Part shown: piece by piece, positions 8,565-16,839 of the stretch
Position numbering within the stretch: position 1 is the first letter of the stretch
Layout: the number at the start of each line of letters is the position of its first letter
NCBI GenBank assembly: GCA_009692065.1
Contig: SHZY01000043.1
Coordinates: 1 to 40,874 of the forward strand
Direction: 5' to 3'
Length of the DNA: 40,874 nt
From: Gemmataceae bacterium
GTDB taxonomy: Bacteria > Planctomycetota > Planctomycetia > Gemmatales > Gemmataceae
The notes under the pieces: model-generated
The model's input: only the letters and a program-made list of their open reading frames with translations
Database searches by the model: none
What the model was told of the DNA's origin: nothing
Program-made: the position numbers and the translations under genes

Positions 8565-9974
8565 ATGAGCGCGACAAACGAACCGACCGCTGCGAAACCG
8601 ACGCCGACGTTCATGGAAACCCTCCTGAACCATCCTGCGGGTTTTTGGTTCATCTTCTGGGGCGAACTGGCAGAACGCTGCTCCTTCTATGGCATGATGT
8701 CGATCCTGGCACGCTTCATCTCCGAAAAGCTCAGCTTGGGGGATGACGCCGGAAGCCTGTGGGTCTCGCTCTTCAAGGCCGCTTCGTATTTCCTGCCGCT
8801 CCTTGGTGGATTTCTGGCGGATCAATTCCTCGGTAAATATCGCCTCATAGTCATATTCTCGATTCCGTACATCTTGGGGCACCTCATCCTCGCTGGCGAG
8901 ACGGAGATGTACACGCTGATTGCGCTCGGCTTGCTGGCAATGGGCAGCGGCGTCATCAAGCCAAATATCTCAACCTTGATGGGCCTGACCTACGATCAGA
9001 AACGGCCGGGCAACGACCAGCTTCGCAGCATGGCCTTTGGCATGTTCTACATGGCGATCAACATCGGCGCCGCCATCTCCTATGCGGTTCTGCCCAAAAT
9101 CAGGGATACCTATGGTTACAGCATCGCCTTCATGTGTCCGGCGGTGTTGATGGCCGTGTCGTTTGTAATCTTTGCGGCCGGAAAGCCCTTCTATGCCGTC
9201 GAGAAAATTGAGCGCCGCTCTGACACGCCAGACGAGCGGGCGGAAAAATGGGCGACATTGCTGCGGATCTCGGGGCTCTTCCTGATCGTGACATTCTTCT
9301 GGGCGATGTTCGACCAGAGCCATACCACGTGGGTATATTTTGCGCGCGACTTCATGGATTTGAACCTGTTTGGCTGGAACTGCTCGCCGGAGCAGCTAGG
9401 CACGCTGAATCCGGTGATGATCGTCCTCTTCGTGCCGATCTTGCAATTGGTCTGGAACGTGCTCGACCGCAAGGGCTTGCGGATCAGGGCCACCGACAAG
9501 ATGATGCTTGGGCTGATTCTCACCGGCGCGGCCATGGGCATCATGGCGCTGGCAGGCTATCTGGCCGGACCTTACACCGAAGCTCTTTTTACTGAAAATA
9601 ATCGCGAAGTGCTCCGCCGCTCCGTACCGGATGCCAGCAGGGTGACGATTTTCTGGGAGGTGCTCGCCTTCGTCCTACTTACGATTGCAGAGGTGCTGAT
9701 CTCCGTCACCGGGCTGGAACTGGCGTTTGTGGTCGCTCCGAAAACGATGAAGAGCTTCGTGACGGCGATGTGGCTGCTGACCGTCGGCCTGGCGAATCTC
9801 TTCATCAACGCACCCATCGCCGGGCTTTATCCAAGCATGGCTCCGGGGCCGTATTTCGCGCTCATGGGCGGAGGGATGGTCTTCGTGGTCATTGCCTTCT
9901 ATTTCGTGGCCCAGCGATTCAATCAGCGGACCGCGGAGCACGCCGAAGCCCAAGCTGCTGCCGCCGCGAGCTAG
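8565..9974 (+). CDS. POT/PTR2-family proton-coupled peptide transporter
   Basis: A 469-residue integral membrane protein with about 12-14 hydrophobic segments. It has the POT signature E34-x-x-E37-R38 in GELAERCSFYG, the loop GGFLADQFLGKYR and the PTR2 motif FYMAINIGA. These mark proton-driven uptake of di- and tripeptides or related compounds across the inner membrane. AGGGAG lies 10 nt before the ATG. The gene stands alone: its upstream neighbour is divergent and the next gene downstream has its own promoter-like sequence. The specific substrate is not evident. Confidence 0.9.
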   Translation: MSATNEPTAAKPTPTFMETLLNHPAGFWFIFWGELAERCSFYGMMSILARFISEKLSLGDDAGSLWVSLFKAASYFLPLLGGFLADQFLGKYRLIVIFSIPYILGHLILAGETEMYTLIALGLLAMGSGVIKPNISTLMGLTYDQKRPGNDQLRSMAFGMFYMAINIGAAISYAVLPKIRDTYGYSIAFMCPAVLMAVSFVIFAAGKPFYAVEKIERRSDTPDERAEKWATLLRISGLFLIVTFFWAMFDQSHTTWVYFARDFMDLNLFGWNCSPEQLGTLNPVMIVLFVPILQLVWNVLDRKGLRIRATDKMMLGLILTGAAMGIMALAGYLAGPYTEALFTENNREVLRRSVPDASRVTIFWEVLAFVLLTIAEVLISVTGLELAFVVAPKTMKSFVTAMWLLTVGLANLFINAPIAGLYPSMAPGPYFALMGGGMVFVVIAFYFVAQRFNQRTAEHAEAQAAAAAS

Positions 9975-10051
9975 CCGGCCGACACCTACCGTCGCTCCGT
10001 GTCCGAGCCGCGCGGCCCCTCGCGCAAGTTCTCAAGTTTCGCGCATTTATG

Positions 10052-10081
10052 TTGCAACCAATGGACCCGCGTGCCCATAAT
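10052..10081 (+). promoter_or_regulatory. Sigma70-like promoter of the DUF1559 gene
   Basis: TTGCAA (10052-10057) and CATAAT (10076-10081) are 18 nt apart and about 40 nt upstream of the ATG at 10120. The -10 box lies inside the palindrome CCCATA-A-TATGGG (10074-10086), a possible operator. Confidence 0.45.
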
Positions 10082-10119
10082 ATGGGTGCCGTCACATCTT
10101 CGCTGCCGCGGAGGTTCCC

Positions 10120-11037
10120 ATGCGCCATCATCACCGTCGCCCGGCTTTCACCCTCATCGAGCTACTCGTCGTCATCGCCATCATCGCCATCTTGATCGGC
10201 TTGCTCGTGCCGGCGACGCAGAAGGTCCGCGCGGCCGCCTACCGAACCCAGTGCCAGAACAACATGAAGCAGATGGGCGTCGCTTTGCACAACTATCATG
10301 GCAACTATGGCAGATTCCCCAAAGGGACCGATACCATCTGGGGAGACCACTGGTACCTCTCCTGGATGGGATCCATCCTTCCCTTCGTCGAACAGAACGC
10401 GCTGGGCAAGACTGTCGATCCTGAGTATCGCCGCTCGATGTCGCCGTGGGGCTACTGGTGGTCGCCGGGCTGGGGCGGGTACGCGCCGCATGCCGCCCTT
10501 GGGATGGTCGTGTCGATTTACCGTTGCCCGGCGGATGTGCGCGAACTCGTCTCGCCGATTGACATGGGCAACGGCAATGTCACGCCGATCGCTTTCACCT
10601 CGTATCTGGGCGTCAGCGGCACCAACGGCTCGGCCTATGACGGCATCCTTTACCACAAGTCCACCGTCCGGCTCACTGACATCACCGACGGCACCAGCAA
10701 CACCTTCATGGTCGGCGAACGACCGCCCAGCCTCGATCTCTGGTTCGGCTGGTGGTACGCCGGCGCCGGCTATGACAGCCTGGGCACCGGCGACGTCGTG
10801 CTTGGCTCGCGCGACTTCGGCTACGCCAACAGCATGGGCTGCCCGACATCCAAGGTCGGCTATCAGGTCGGCACGGTCAATAACGCCTGCGATCAAGTGC
10901 ACTTCTGGAGCTTTCACGAAAACGGCGGCCATTTCCTGCTGGCCGATGGATCGGTGCGCTTCGTCGCCCTCACGGCCAACACCGTGCTCCCCTTCCTGTG
11001 TACTCGCGCCGGCAACGAAGTGATGAATGATTATTGA
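10120..11037 (+). CDS. DUF1559 protein with prepilin-type N-terminal methylation motif
   Basis: A 305-residue protein. The short basic leader MRHHHRRPA is followed by FTLIELLVVIAIIAILIGLL, a type IV pilin-like cleavage/methylation motif with its hydrophobic helix. The globular domain carries the usual DUF1559 features: the CQNNMKQMGVALHNYH segment, the DGTSNTFMVGE segment and a C-terminal HFLLADGSVRFV motif. DUF1559 (SBP_bac_10) proteins are greatly expanded in planctomycetes; they are thought to be exported pseudopilin-like proteins, with roles unknown. GGAGG precedes the start. A small lipoprotein gene follows after 8 nt. Confidence 0.93.
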   Translation: MRHHHRRPAFTLIELLVVIAIIAILIGLLVPATQKVRAAAYRTQCQNNMKQMGVALHNYHGNYGRFPKGTDTIWGDHWYLSWMGSILPFVEQNALGKTVDPEYRRSMSPWGYWWSPGWGGYAPHAALGMVVSIYRCPADVRELVSPIDMGNGNVTPIAFTSYLGVSGTNGSAYDGILYHKSTVRLTDITDGTSNTFMVGERPPSLDLWFGWWYAGAGYDSLGTGDVVLGSRDFGYANSMGCPTSKVGYQVGTVNNACDQVHFWSFHENGGHFLLADGSVRFVALTANTVLPFLCTRAGNEVMNDY

Positions 11038-11045
11038 GGGATTCC

Positions 11046-11186
11046 ATGCGCCACATTCTGGTGTTGGGGTTGCTGCTGGGCCTGGCATTTCTCGCCGGGT
11101 GCAGCTCGGAGCCAGCGGAACCGCCGCCGATCAAGCCCAAGCCTCCCGCCGAGCGGCTGCCGAGGCCGCCGATTGATAAGACTTGA
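11046..11186 (+). CDS. Small lipoprotein (46 residues)
   Basis: A short gene directly behind the DUF1559 gene, with GAGGG overlapping the end of that gene 6 nt before the ATG. The product is MRHILVLGLLLGLAFLAGC followed by a Pro-rich tail (SSEPAEPPPIKPKPP and on to IDKT). The lipobox LAGC puts the lipidated Cys at residue 19, leaving a mature chain of 28 residues. Tiny Pro-rich lipoproteins next to DUF1559 genes are a recurring pairing in planctomycetes. The function is unknown. Codon use and spacing argue that it is real despite its size. Confidence 0.75.
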   Translation: MRHILVLGLLLGLAFLAGCSSEPAEPPPIKPKPPAERLPRPPIDKT

Positions 11187-11219
11187 GTTTGCCCGCTCGC
11201 CAAAGGCGACCGGGTAAAT
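11187..11219 (+). repeat. Hairpin element after the small lipoprotein gene
   Basis: TTTGCCCGCTCGCC, an AAA loop and GGCGACCGGGTAAA form a stem of about 14 bp with one mismatch and one G-T pair. It begins right after the lipoprotein stop codon. It may act as a transcription terminator although no T-run follows. The loop region matches the elements at 7953-7978 and 27343-27368. Confidence 0.7.
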
Positions 11220-11319
11220 GGGACGACCGCGAAAATTCGCCATTTCCACTAGATTCACGCGCCGGACTGTGCGATAATTAAAAAGCGTGGTTTTTCCAGT
11301 CGAGAGCGACAAAATCCCG

Positions 11320-11348
11320 TTGACAGATGCAAACCCTCTCGGCATACT
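11320..11348 (+). promoter_or_regulatory. Strong sigma70-like promoter
   Basis: A perfect -35 box TTGACA (11320-11325), a 17-nt spacer and the -10 box CATACT (11343-11348) lie upstream of the coiled-coil gene. Transcription would start near 11355 and give a leader of about 140 nt. Confidence 0.7.
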
Positions 11349-11354
11349 CCGCGC

Positions 11355-11494
11355 CTCATTGTCGGGGAGATAGTGTACACCGAAATGCAACCATCGAGCC
11401 CACCTCGTAAGAGGCGGGAGAGCTGGTAGCCGGAGTGTGATTCGGGGCCCCGCAAGCTTTCCTTGCGGTGAGTCGCACAGTTGGGGGATGGATC
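11355..11494 (+). other. Long structured 5' leader of the coiled-coil gene
   Basis: About 140 nt lie between the predicted transcription start and the ATG. The leader holds at least two hairpin candidates: CCTC-GTAA-GAGG near 11404-11415, and CCGCAAG-CTTTC-CTTGCGG near 11450-11468. I do not recognise a known riboswitch. Together with the hairpin at 11187-11219 and the promoter, this accounts for the 308-bp gap between genes. Confidence 0.45.
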
Positions 11495-12361
11495 ATGAAC
11501 ACGATCGGTAAAATACTGGTTCTGCTCAACTTCCTCTTTGCCATTATCGTCGGCGCCCTCGTGGTCATGGTGGCAGCGACCGGGAATCAATGGAAAGAAG
11601 CCTACTTCGCCCTCAAGCGCGAAGCCGACATCATGAAGATTGGCCGCGACCAGGACCAGAACGTACGGAACAAGATCCTCGCCGAAGCTACCAAGGAAAA
11701 ACTCGACAACGAGCAACTCAAGCTGAAACTCAAGGAACAAAGCGATCAATTCGGCGTGACGGAAGACACCTACAGGCTACAAATCGCCACGCTCGAAAAC
11801 ACCAACAAGGAAGTGCAGATCACTCTCGCCCAGGCCCAGGCTGCCTTGAAGCGCACCGCCGATGAAGTCACGCTCTTGAAAGGCACGCTGACGGAGCGAG
11901 AGTTGCTGATCATCAATCTCGAGGCCGGAATCGCCAAGTCGAACCTCCGAGCCCAGAACTTCGAGCAGATCGCGCGGGCGCATCAACTCCGCAATGAAAA
12001 CCTGACCGACGAGCTTCGCGCCATCACGCTGGCCTACACACGCCTCAAATCGGGCGTCAATCCCGACGCGATGGCAATTCGCAATCCCAATGATCCCAAT
12101 CCCCCCGCCGTCAAGGTCGAGGGTAAGATCGAGAAGGTCGAAGGCGATCTTGTACTAATTTCCCTCGGCACCGATCACGGCATCAACAAGCACAACACCC
12201 TCGACGTCTTCCGGCTGCAGCCAGACAGCAAATATCTCGGCATGGTCCGCATCGTCGAGGCCAATCACCATAGTTCGGTGTGCCGGCTGATCCCGAGCGG
12301 CAACCCGGCCTTCCGGCCCCAGCTCAAGACCGGCGACGTGGTCAGCAGCAAAATTCGTTAG
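11495..12361 (+). CDS. Membrane-anchored coiled-coil protein, function unknown
   Basis: A 288-residue protein. The start at 11495 (MNTIGKILVLL) is preceded by GGGGGATGG; an in-frame GTG at 11468 is less likely. One N-terminal membrane helix (about 5-27) is followed by a long Lys/Glu/Gln-rich coiled coil (about 30-185). The small C-terminal beta domain begins VEGKIEKVEGDLVLISLGTDHGINKHNTLDVFR and ends KTGDVVSSKIR, with the look of an FlgT/TolB-like C-terminal fold. This arrangement is frequent in planctomycetes, usually followed by a small membrane protein, as here. It is probably inserted in the cytoplasmic membrane with the coiled coil outside. Confidence 0.75.
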   Translation: MNTIGKILVLLNFLFAIIVGALVVMVAATGNQWKEAYFALKREADIMKIGRDQDQNVRNKILAEATKEKLDNEQLKLKLKEQSDQFGVTEDTYRLQIATLENTNKEVQITLAQAQAALKRTADEVTLLKGTLTERELLIINLEAGIAKSNLRAQNFEQIARAHQLRNENLTDELRAITLAYTRLKSGVNPDAMAIRNPNDPNPPAVKVEGKIEKVEGDLVLISLGTDHGINKHNTLDVFRLQPDSKYLGMVRIVEANHHSSVCRLIPSGNPAFRPQLKTGDVVSSKIR

Positions 12362-12366
12362 TCCCT

Positions 12367-12390
12367 CCCCTCTCCCCTGTGGGAGAGGGG
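12367..12390 (+). terminator. Perfect 10-bp hairpin between the coiled-coil and small membrane genes
   Basis: CCCCTCTCCC, a four-base loop and GGGAGAGGGG form a perfect stem 6 nt after the stop of the coiled-coil gene. No T-run follows. It may attenuate transcription or be a dispersed palindrome; the right arm is partly duplicated to 12397, 22 nt before the next start. Confidence 0.5.
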
Positions 12391-12419
12391 AGAGGGGAGA
12401 TCGACCGGAGCAAGCTCTC

Positions 12420-12809
12420 ATGGCAAAAAAACAAGACAAAGCTGATACCGAACCGGAAGAGAGCTCCGGCGGTTCCATGGCCGTCAATGACGCCTGGACC
12501 GGCCTGTTGGCGATTTCACTCTTGGCCCTCATGACTGGCGCCGGTTTTCTCGGCTGGGACTACTGGCAGTATTACGACGACAAAGACGTGCCAAGACCGC
12601 CGTACCTGTCCGGCAAGGGACCGGGCGCACCCGCCGTCAACAAGCCGCCGGAAAAGAAGCCCGAAGAGCCGAAGGACCAAAAGAAGGACGACAAGAAGGA
12701 CGCCGCACGGCGTCACCGTCTGGAATCCTTCTGCCTGCAATCCCCGACAACAGCCATACCCACGCTTTCGGCCCGAACTCGTTCGCCAATTCCAGCATCT
12801 CTTCTTTAG
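12420..12809 (+). CDS. Small single-TM protein with charged Pro/Lys tail
   Basis: A 129-residue protein. A hydrophilic start (MAKKQDKADTEPEESSGG) precedes one membrane helix (about 28-48, AWTGLLAISLLALMTGAGFLG). A Pro-rich stretch and a run of Lys/Glu/Asp (PPEKKPEEPKDQKKDDKKD) follow. The last about 35 residues (from AARRHRLESF) differ in composition and begin at a small palindrome (GACGCCG-CA-CGGCGTC), so the original C-terminus may have been altered. It probably works with the preceding coiled-coil membrane protein, to which it is adjacent. The function is unknown. Confidence 0.65.
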   Translation: MAKKQDKADTEPEESSGGSMAVNDAWTGLLAISLLALMTGAGFLGWDYWQYYDDKDVPRPPYLSGKGPGAPAVNKPPEKKPEEPKDQKKDDKKDAARRHRLESFCLQSPTTAIPTLSARTRSPIPASLL

Positions 12810-12832
12810 CGTTGCGCTCTATACTACACTCG

Positions 12833-12884
12833 GAGCCCGACGTGCAAGCAAGGTATGCGCAATCCTTGCTTGCGCTGCGGGCTC
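12833..12884. repeat. 21-bp imperfect inverted repeat upstream of mnmA
   Basis: The arms 12833-12853 and 12864-12884 agree at 18 of 21 positions around a 10-nt centre. They share GAGCCCG at the outside and GCAAGCAAGG at the inside. The element ends 21 nt before the chosen start of mnmA and explains the unconvincing in-frame extension from 12855. Confidence 0.75.
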
Positions 12885-12905
12885 GTCATTCGAGGCACCA
12901 TCCCA

Positions 12906-14000
12906 ATGCCGGCCCGTGTCGTCTTGGCCATGAGCGGCGGAGTTGACAGCTCCGTCGCCGCATACTTGCTCAAGAAGCAAGGCTACGACGTCGTTGGCCT
13001 CTTCATGCGCACCGGCGTTCATCAGCCGGAAGAAAGCCCAGGGACAGCCGTCCCTGGGCTTGATCGCAAAAAAGGCTGCTGCAGCGCCGTGGATGCCGGC
13101 GATGCCCGCCGTGTTGCCGATCGGCTCGACATGCCGTTCTACGCTCTCGACTTCGAAGGTGACTTCACGCGCATCATGGATTACTTCGTCGATGAGTACA
13201 AGAATGGCCGCACGCCCAACCCGTGCGTCCTCTGCAACACCTGGCTCAAGTTTGGCAAGCTCTGGTCGTACGGCAAACAGCTCGATGCCGACTTCATCGC
13301 CACCGGCCACTATGTGCAGATGGTGAACGGCGCCGTCCATCGCGGCGCCGATCCGGCCAAGGACCAGTCGTATGTCCTCTTCGGTTTGCGCAAGAACATC
13401 TTGCCGCACCTGCTCTTCCCCATCGGCGGATTACACAAGGACGAGGTACGCGCCATCGCGCGTGAAGCCGGCTTGAACGTGGCGGAGAAACCCGACAGCG
13501 TCGAGATCTGCTTTGTGCCGAACAACGATCATGCCGCGTTCATCAAGGAACGCCATCCCGAACTGCAAACCGCCGGCAACATCGTCGATCGCGCTGGCAA
13601 GATTCTCGCGCCGCACGATGGCATCGAGAAGTTCACCATCGGCCAGCGCAAGGGCCTGGGCTTCGGCTCCGCATCACGCCGCTACGTCCTGGAGATTGTT
13701 CCGGAGACACATGACGTCGTGATCGGCGACCGCGAAGAACTGTTGGCCTCGTCACTCGTCGCATCGCGCGTCAACTGGCTGATCGATGCACCAAACCAAC
13801 CACTCGCGTGTCACGCCAAGATCCGCTACCACCACGAGGCAGCCGCGGCGACCGTTGTGCCCATGGACGACGGCGACGTACGCGTCGATTTTGCCGAGCC
13901 GCAAAGCGCGATCACGCCGGGGCAGGCGGTTGTGTTTTACGATGGCGATCGGCTGCTGGGTGGCGCGTGGATCGAATCTGCGAACCACCACGCCGACTAG
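12906..14000 (+). CDS. mnmA: tRNA-specific 2-thiouridylase MnmA
   Basis: A 364-residue protein that thiolates U34 of tRNA-Lys, -Glu and -Gln using ATP and persulfide sulfur. The ATP-binding P-loop SGGVDSS is at 10-16. The catalytic cysteine of the N-P-x-x-x-C-N motif is C110 (NPCVLCN), and the second catalytic cysteine is C202 in EICFVP. GHYVQ and SYVLFGL are further family motifs. The start at 12906 (MPARVVLAMSGG) matches other MnmA proteins; the in-frame ATG at 12855 would only translate a palindromic repeat. Residues about 43-52 (ESPGTAVPGL) are encoded by a perfect 12-bp inverted repeat and look like an in-frame insertion in a surface loop. Confidence 0.95.
   Translation: MPARVVLAMSGGVDSSVAAYLLKKQGYDVVGLFMRTGVHQPEESPGTAVPGLDRKKGCCSAVDAGDARRVADRLDMPFYALDFEGDFTRIMDYFVDEYKNGRTPNPCVLCNTWLKFGKLWSYGKQLDADFIATGHYVQMVNGAVHRGADPAKDQSYVLFGLRKNILPHLLFPIGGLHKDEVRAIAREAGLNVAEKPDSVEICFVPNNDHAAFIKERHPELQTAGNIVDRAGKILAPHDGIEKFTIGQRKGLGFGSASRRYVLEIVPETHDVVIGDREELLASSLVASRVNWLIDAPNQPLACHAKIRYHHEAAAATVVPMDDGDVRVDFAEPQSAITPGQAVVFYDGDRLLGGAWIESANHHAD
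13034..13061. repeat. Perfect 12-bp inverted repeat inside mnmA
   Basis: AAGCCCAGGGAC (13034-13045) and GTCCCTGGGCTT (13050-13061) surround a 4-nt loop. The element is translated in frame within mnmA as residues about 43-52. Confidence 0.8.
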
Positions 14001-14078
14001 AAAAAAATAGCATTCGACTCTCATGCGGCCGATGTGGTATCATCAACACTCTCACCCCCCCCGCACTCGGGAGCCTTC

Positions 14079-16838
14079 ATGTTTCGCGTTCCCCTCCTGA
14101 TCTTGAGCCTCGCCTGCGCCGCGCCAGCCATGGCCCAGGACGCCGTCGATTACGCCAAGCAAATCAAGCCGCTCCTCAAGGACCGCTGTTTCACCTGTCA
14201 CGGCGCCCTCAAGCAAAAAGCGGGGCTGCGACTTGACACGGTCAAGCTGATGCGCGACGGCGGCGACAGCGGTCCCGCGATTGTTGTCGGCAAGGATGCG
14301 GAAAGTTCGCTCCTCCAGCGCGTCAATTCAAAGGATAGTGCCAAACGCATGCCTCCGCCGAGCGAGGGCGACCCGCTGACACCGATCCAGATCGAGCTGC
14401 TGCGTACCTGGATCAAGCAGGGCGCAAAGGGTCTCATCGACGAGAAGCCAGGGCCAGATCCACGCGACCACTGGGCGTTTCGCAAGCCCGTGCGGCCCAA
14501 GGTTCCGGCCGTCAAGAATCAGGCGTGGGTGCGTAATCCGATCGATGCGTTCATTGCCGCGGAACATGAAAAGCAGGGACTCACGCCGATGCCGGAGGCG
14601 CCGAAGGGGCTGCTATTGCGGCGACTCTACTTGGACTTGATTGGACTACCGCCGACGCGGGAAGAACTCGCGGAGTTTCTGAATGAGTGCGCGAGTGCGA
14701 AGCCGCAAGCGGTAGAACTTGCGTACGCAAAGGTCGTGGACAAATTGCTCGCCAGCCCGCATTACGGCGAGCGCTGGGGCCGGCACTGGATGGACGTCTG
14801 GCGTTACAGCGACTGGTATGGCAGGCGGCACGTGCCCGACGTCTGGAACAGCGCCCCGCAAATCTGGCGCTGGCGTGACTGGATCATCAAGTCGCTCAAC
14901 GACGACAAAGGCTACGACCGCATGATCCAGGAGATGCTCGCGGCCGATGAGATTACGCCCGCAGACGACGACGCCCTGGTCGCGACCGGATACATCGTCC
15001 GCAACTGGTACGCCCTCAATCCGCACCAATGGAAGCGTGACATGGTCGAGCACACGGGCAAGGCGTTCCTCGGCCTGACGCTGAACTGCGCCCATTGCCA
15101 CGATCACAAGTACGACCCGATTTCGCAGGAAGAGTACTTCCGCTTCCGCGCGTTCTTTGAACCGATCGAGTTGCGCCAAGACCGCGTGGCAGGCGAAGGG
15201 GACCCGGGGGAGTTTCAGAAGTATGATTACAGCAAGCTTCGCAAGATCATCAAGCTTGGTGCAATTCGTGTATACGACGACAAGCAGGACGCCAAGACGC
15301 TGATGTATGTCGGCGGCGACGAGCGCAGCGTCATGAAGGATCGGCCCCCGGTCAAGCCTGGCGCTCCCGCCTTTCTCGGCGGCGATCGACTCAAGATTAA
15401 GCCCGTCGAGTTACCGCTGACCGCCCATAATCCAGCCCTCAAGCAATTCGCAGTCAACGAAGAAATCGCTCGGCTGAAGCAGGAGGTCAAAGCAGCCAAG
15501 GAAGCTCTGACCAAGGCCGACGTCCTATTGATCGCCGCCACGGTCGAGCAGAAACAGACTCTACGGAAGGCCGTTGCACTAGCGCAAATGCGCGTCGCAT
15601 CGACTGAAGCTGAGCTGGAATCCTACCACGCACGCTTGACCGCGGCAATCGAGCGTCGCGCGGAGTTGCAGGCAGTAGATGAGCCTGCCCACAAGGCAGC
15701 GAAGCTGGAGCGACACGCGACGTGGCTGCGAGCCAAGATACTTCTCGCGCAAGCCGAACACGACCTAGCGCACGTGAAACAACAGGCCGAGGTCACAAAG
15801 GGAAAGGAAAAAGATTCCACGTTCGTGTCGATCAAAAAACTCGAAGCCCAATTGATCGTCCTGAGGAAAGACGCTGAACAGGCCGAGAAGAACCTCAAGT
15901 TGACGGACGCCAAGTACACACCAGTCGGACCGATGTACCCCAAGACCTCAAGCGGCCGCCGCAAGGCCCTCGCCGAGTGGATCGCGTCCAGCAACAATCC
16001 GCTCACCGCCCGCGTCGCCGTCAACCACATCTGGCTGCGCCATTTCGATCAGGCACTCGTGGACACGGTCTTCGATTTCGGCCGCAACGGCAAGAAGCCG
16101 AGCCATCCTGACCTGCTCGACTGGCTCGCCTTCGAATTCATGAATCCCACGGCGAGCGGAGGGCGTAAGCCCCCGGGTTCGTGGTCCATGCAACACCTCC
16201 ACCGCCTCATCGTCACCAGCTCAACGTATCGCATGCAATCGTCGCCCGCCGAACCCAACGCCAAACGCGACCCCGACAACCGCTGGTACTGGCGAGCCAA
16301 CGCCAAACGCATGGAAGCCGAGATCGTGCGCGACAGCCTCCTGGCGACCTCGGGCGAACTCGATCGCCAGATCGGCGGCATGGTGCTGGAGAATGCACAA
16401 GACGCCTCCAAACGCCGCGGCCTCTACTTTTCCGTCTTCCCCGAGGACGGCGGGCACTTGAAGTTTCTCGAAATCTTCGACGCCCCCGATCCGTGCGACT
16501 GCTATCGCCGCTCCTCAAGCGTCATGCCACAGCAAGCGCTGGCCCTCGCGAACAACCAGCTCGCCATCCAGCAGAGCCGGGTGCTGGCACGCAAGCTCTC
16601 GGAGAAAAGGAACGCGGATGCTTTCGTCGTGGCCGCGTTCGAGCATCTGCTGTCGCGTGGCCCGACCGCGCAGGAATCGGCAGCGTGTCGGGAATTTTTG
16701 CAGAAGCAGGTTGAACTTTATCGCAAAACGAATCCGAAGGAACTTGGCAGCGGCGCATCGCCCGACCCGGCGCTGCGGGCTCGCGAAAGTCTGATCCGCG
16801 TGCTGTATAATCACAATGATTTTATCACGGTGCGATAA
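14079..16838 (+). CDS. Exported PSCyt1-DUF1549-DUF1553 c-type cytochrome protein
   Basis: A 919-residue protein with a signal peptide (MFRVPLLILSLACAAPAMA-QD). The planctomycete cytochrome C domain (PSCyt1) has the heme motif C37-F-T-C40-H41. DUF1549 (PSCyt2) spans about 155-365 and has its usual NCAHCHDHKYDPI motif near 336-348. A coiled-coil insertion lies at about 475-620. DUF1553 (PSD1) fills the C-terminal third, with LAEWIASSNNPLTARVAVN and PQQALALANNQL. The start at 14079 follows GGGAG; the upstream GTG at 14034 is rejected. The DUF1501 gene begins 1 nt after the stop, the standard pairing for this family. An exported enzyme or electron-transfer role, perhaps in polysaccharide breakdown, is proposed for the family but not proven. 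Confidence 0.93.
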   Translation: MFRVPLLILSLACAAPAMAQDAVDYAKQIKPLLKDRCFTCHGALKQKAGLRLDTVKLMRDGGDSGPAIVVGKDAESSLLQRVNSKDSAKRMPPPSEGDPLTPIQIELLRTWIKQGAKGLIDEKPGPDPRDHWAFRKPVRPKVPAVKNQAWVRNPIDAFIAAEHEKQGLTPMPEAPKGLLLRRLYLDLIGLPPTREELAEFLNECASAKPQAVELAYAKVVDKLLASPHYGERWGRHWMDVWRYSDWYGRRHVPDVWNSAPQIWRWRDWIIKSLNDDKGYDRMIQEMLAADEITPADDDALVATGYIVRNWYALNPHQWKRDMVEHTGKAFLGLTLNCAHCHDHKYDPISQEEYFRFRAFFEPIELRQDRVAGEGDPGEFQKYDYSKLRKIIKLGAIRVYDDKQDAKTLMYVGGDERSVMKDRPPVKPGAPAFLGGDRLKIKPVELPLTAHNPALKQFAVNEEIARLKQEVKAAKEALTKADVLLIAATVEQKQTLRKAVALAQMRVASTEAELESYHARLTAAIERRAELQAVDEPAHKAAKLERHATWLRAKILLAQAEHDLAHVKQQAEVTKGKEKDSTFVSIKKLEAQLIVLRKDAEQAEKNLKLTDAKYTPVGPMYPKTSSGRRKALAEWIASSNNPLTARVAVNHIWLRHFDQALVDTVFDFGRNGKKPSHPDLLDWLAFEFMNPTASGGRKPPGSWSMQHLHRLIVTSSTYRMQSSPAEPNAKRDPDNRWYWRANAKRMEAEIVRDSLLATSGELDRQIGGMVLENAQDASKRRGLYFSVFPEDGGHLKFLEIFDAPDPCDCYRRSSSVMPQQALALANNQLAIQQSRVLARKLSEKRNADAFVVAAFEHLLSRGPTAQESAACREFLQKQVELYRKTNPKELGSGASPDPALRARESLIRVLYNHNDFITVR

Positions 16839-16839
16839 C

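Noticed and set aside
11355..11494. Known riboswitch in the long leader
   Set aside because: Compared by eye with cobalamin, glycine and cyclic di-GMP conserved cores; no convincing match.
12855..12905. N-terminal extension of MnmA
   Set aside because: The 17 codons translate a palindromic repeat; family members begin at the residues encoded from 12906.
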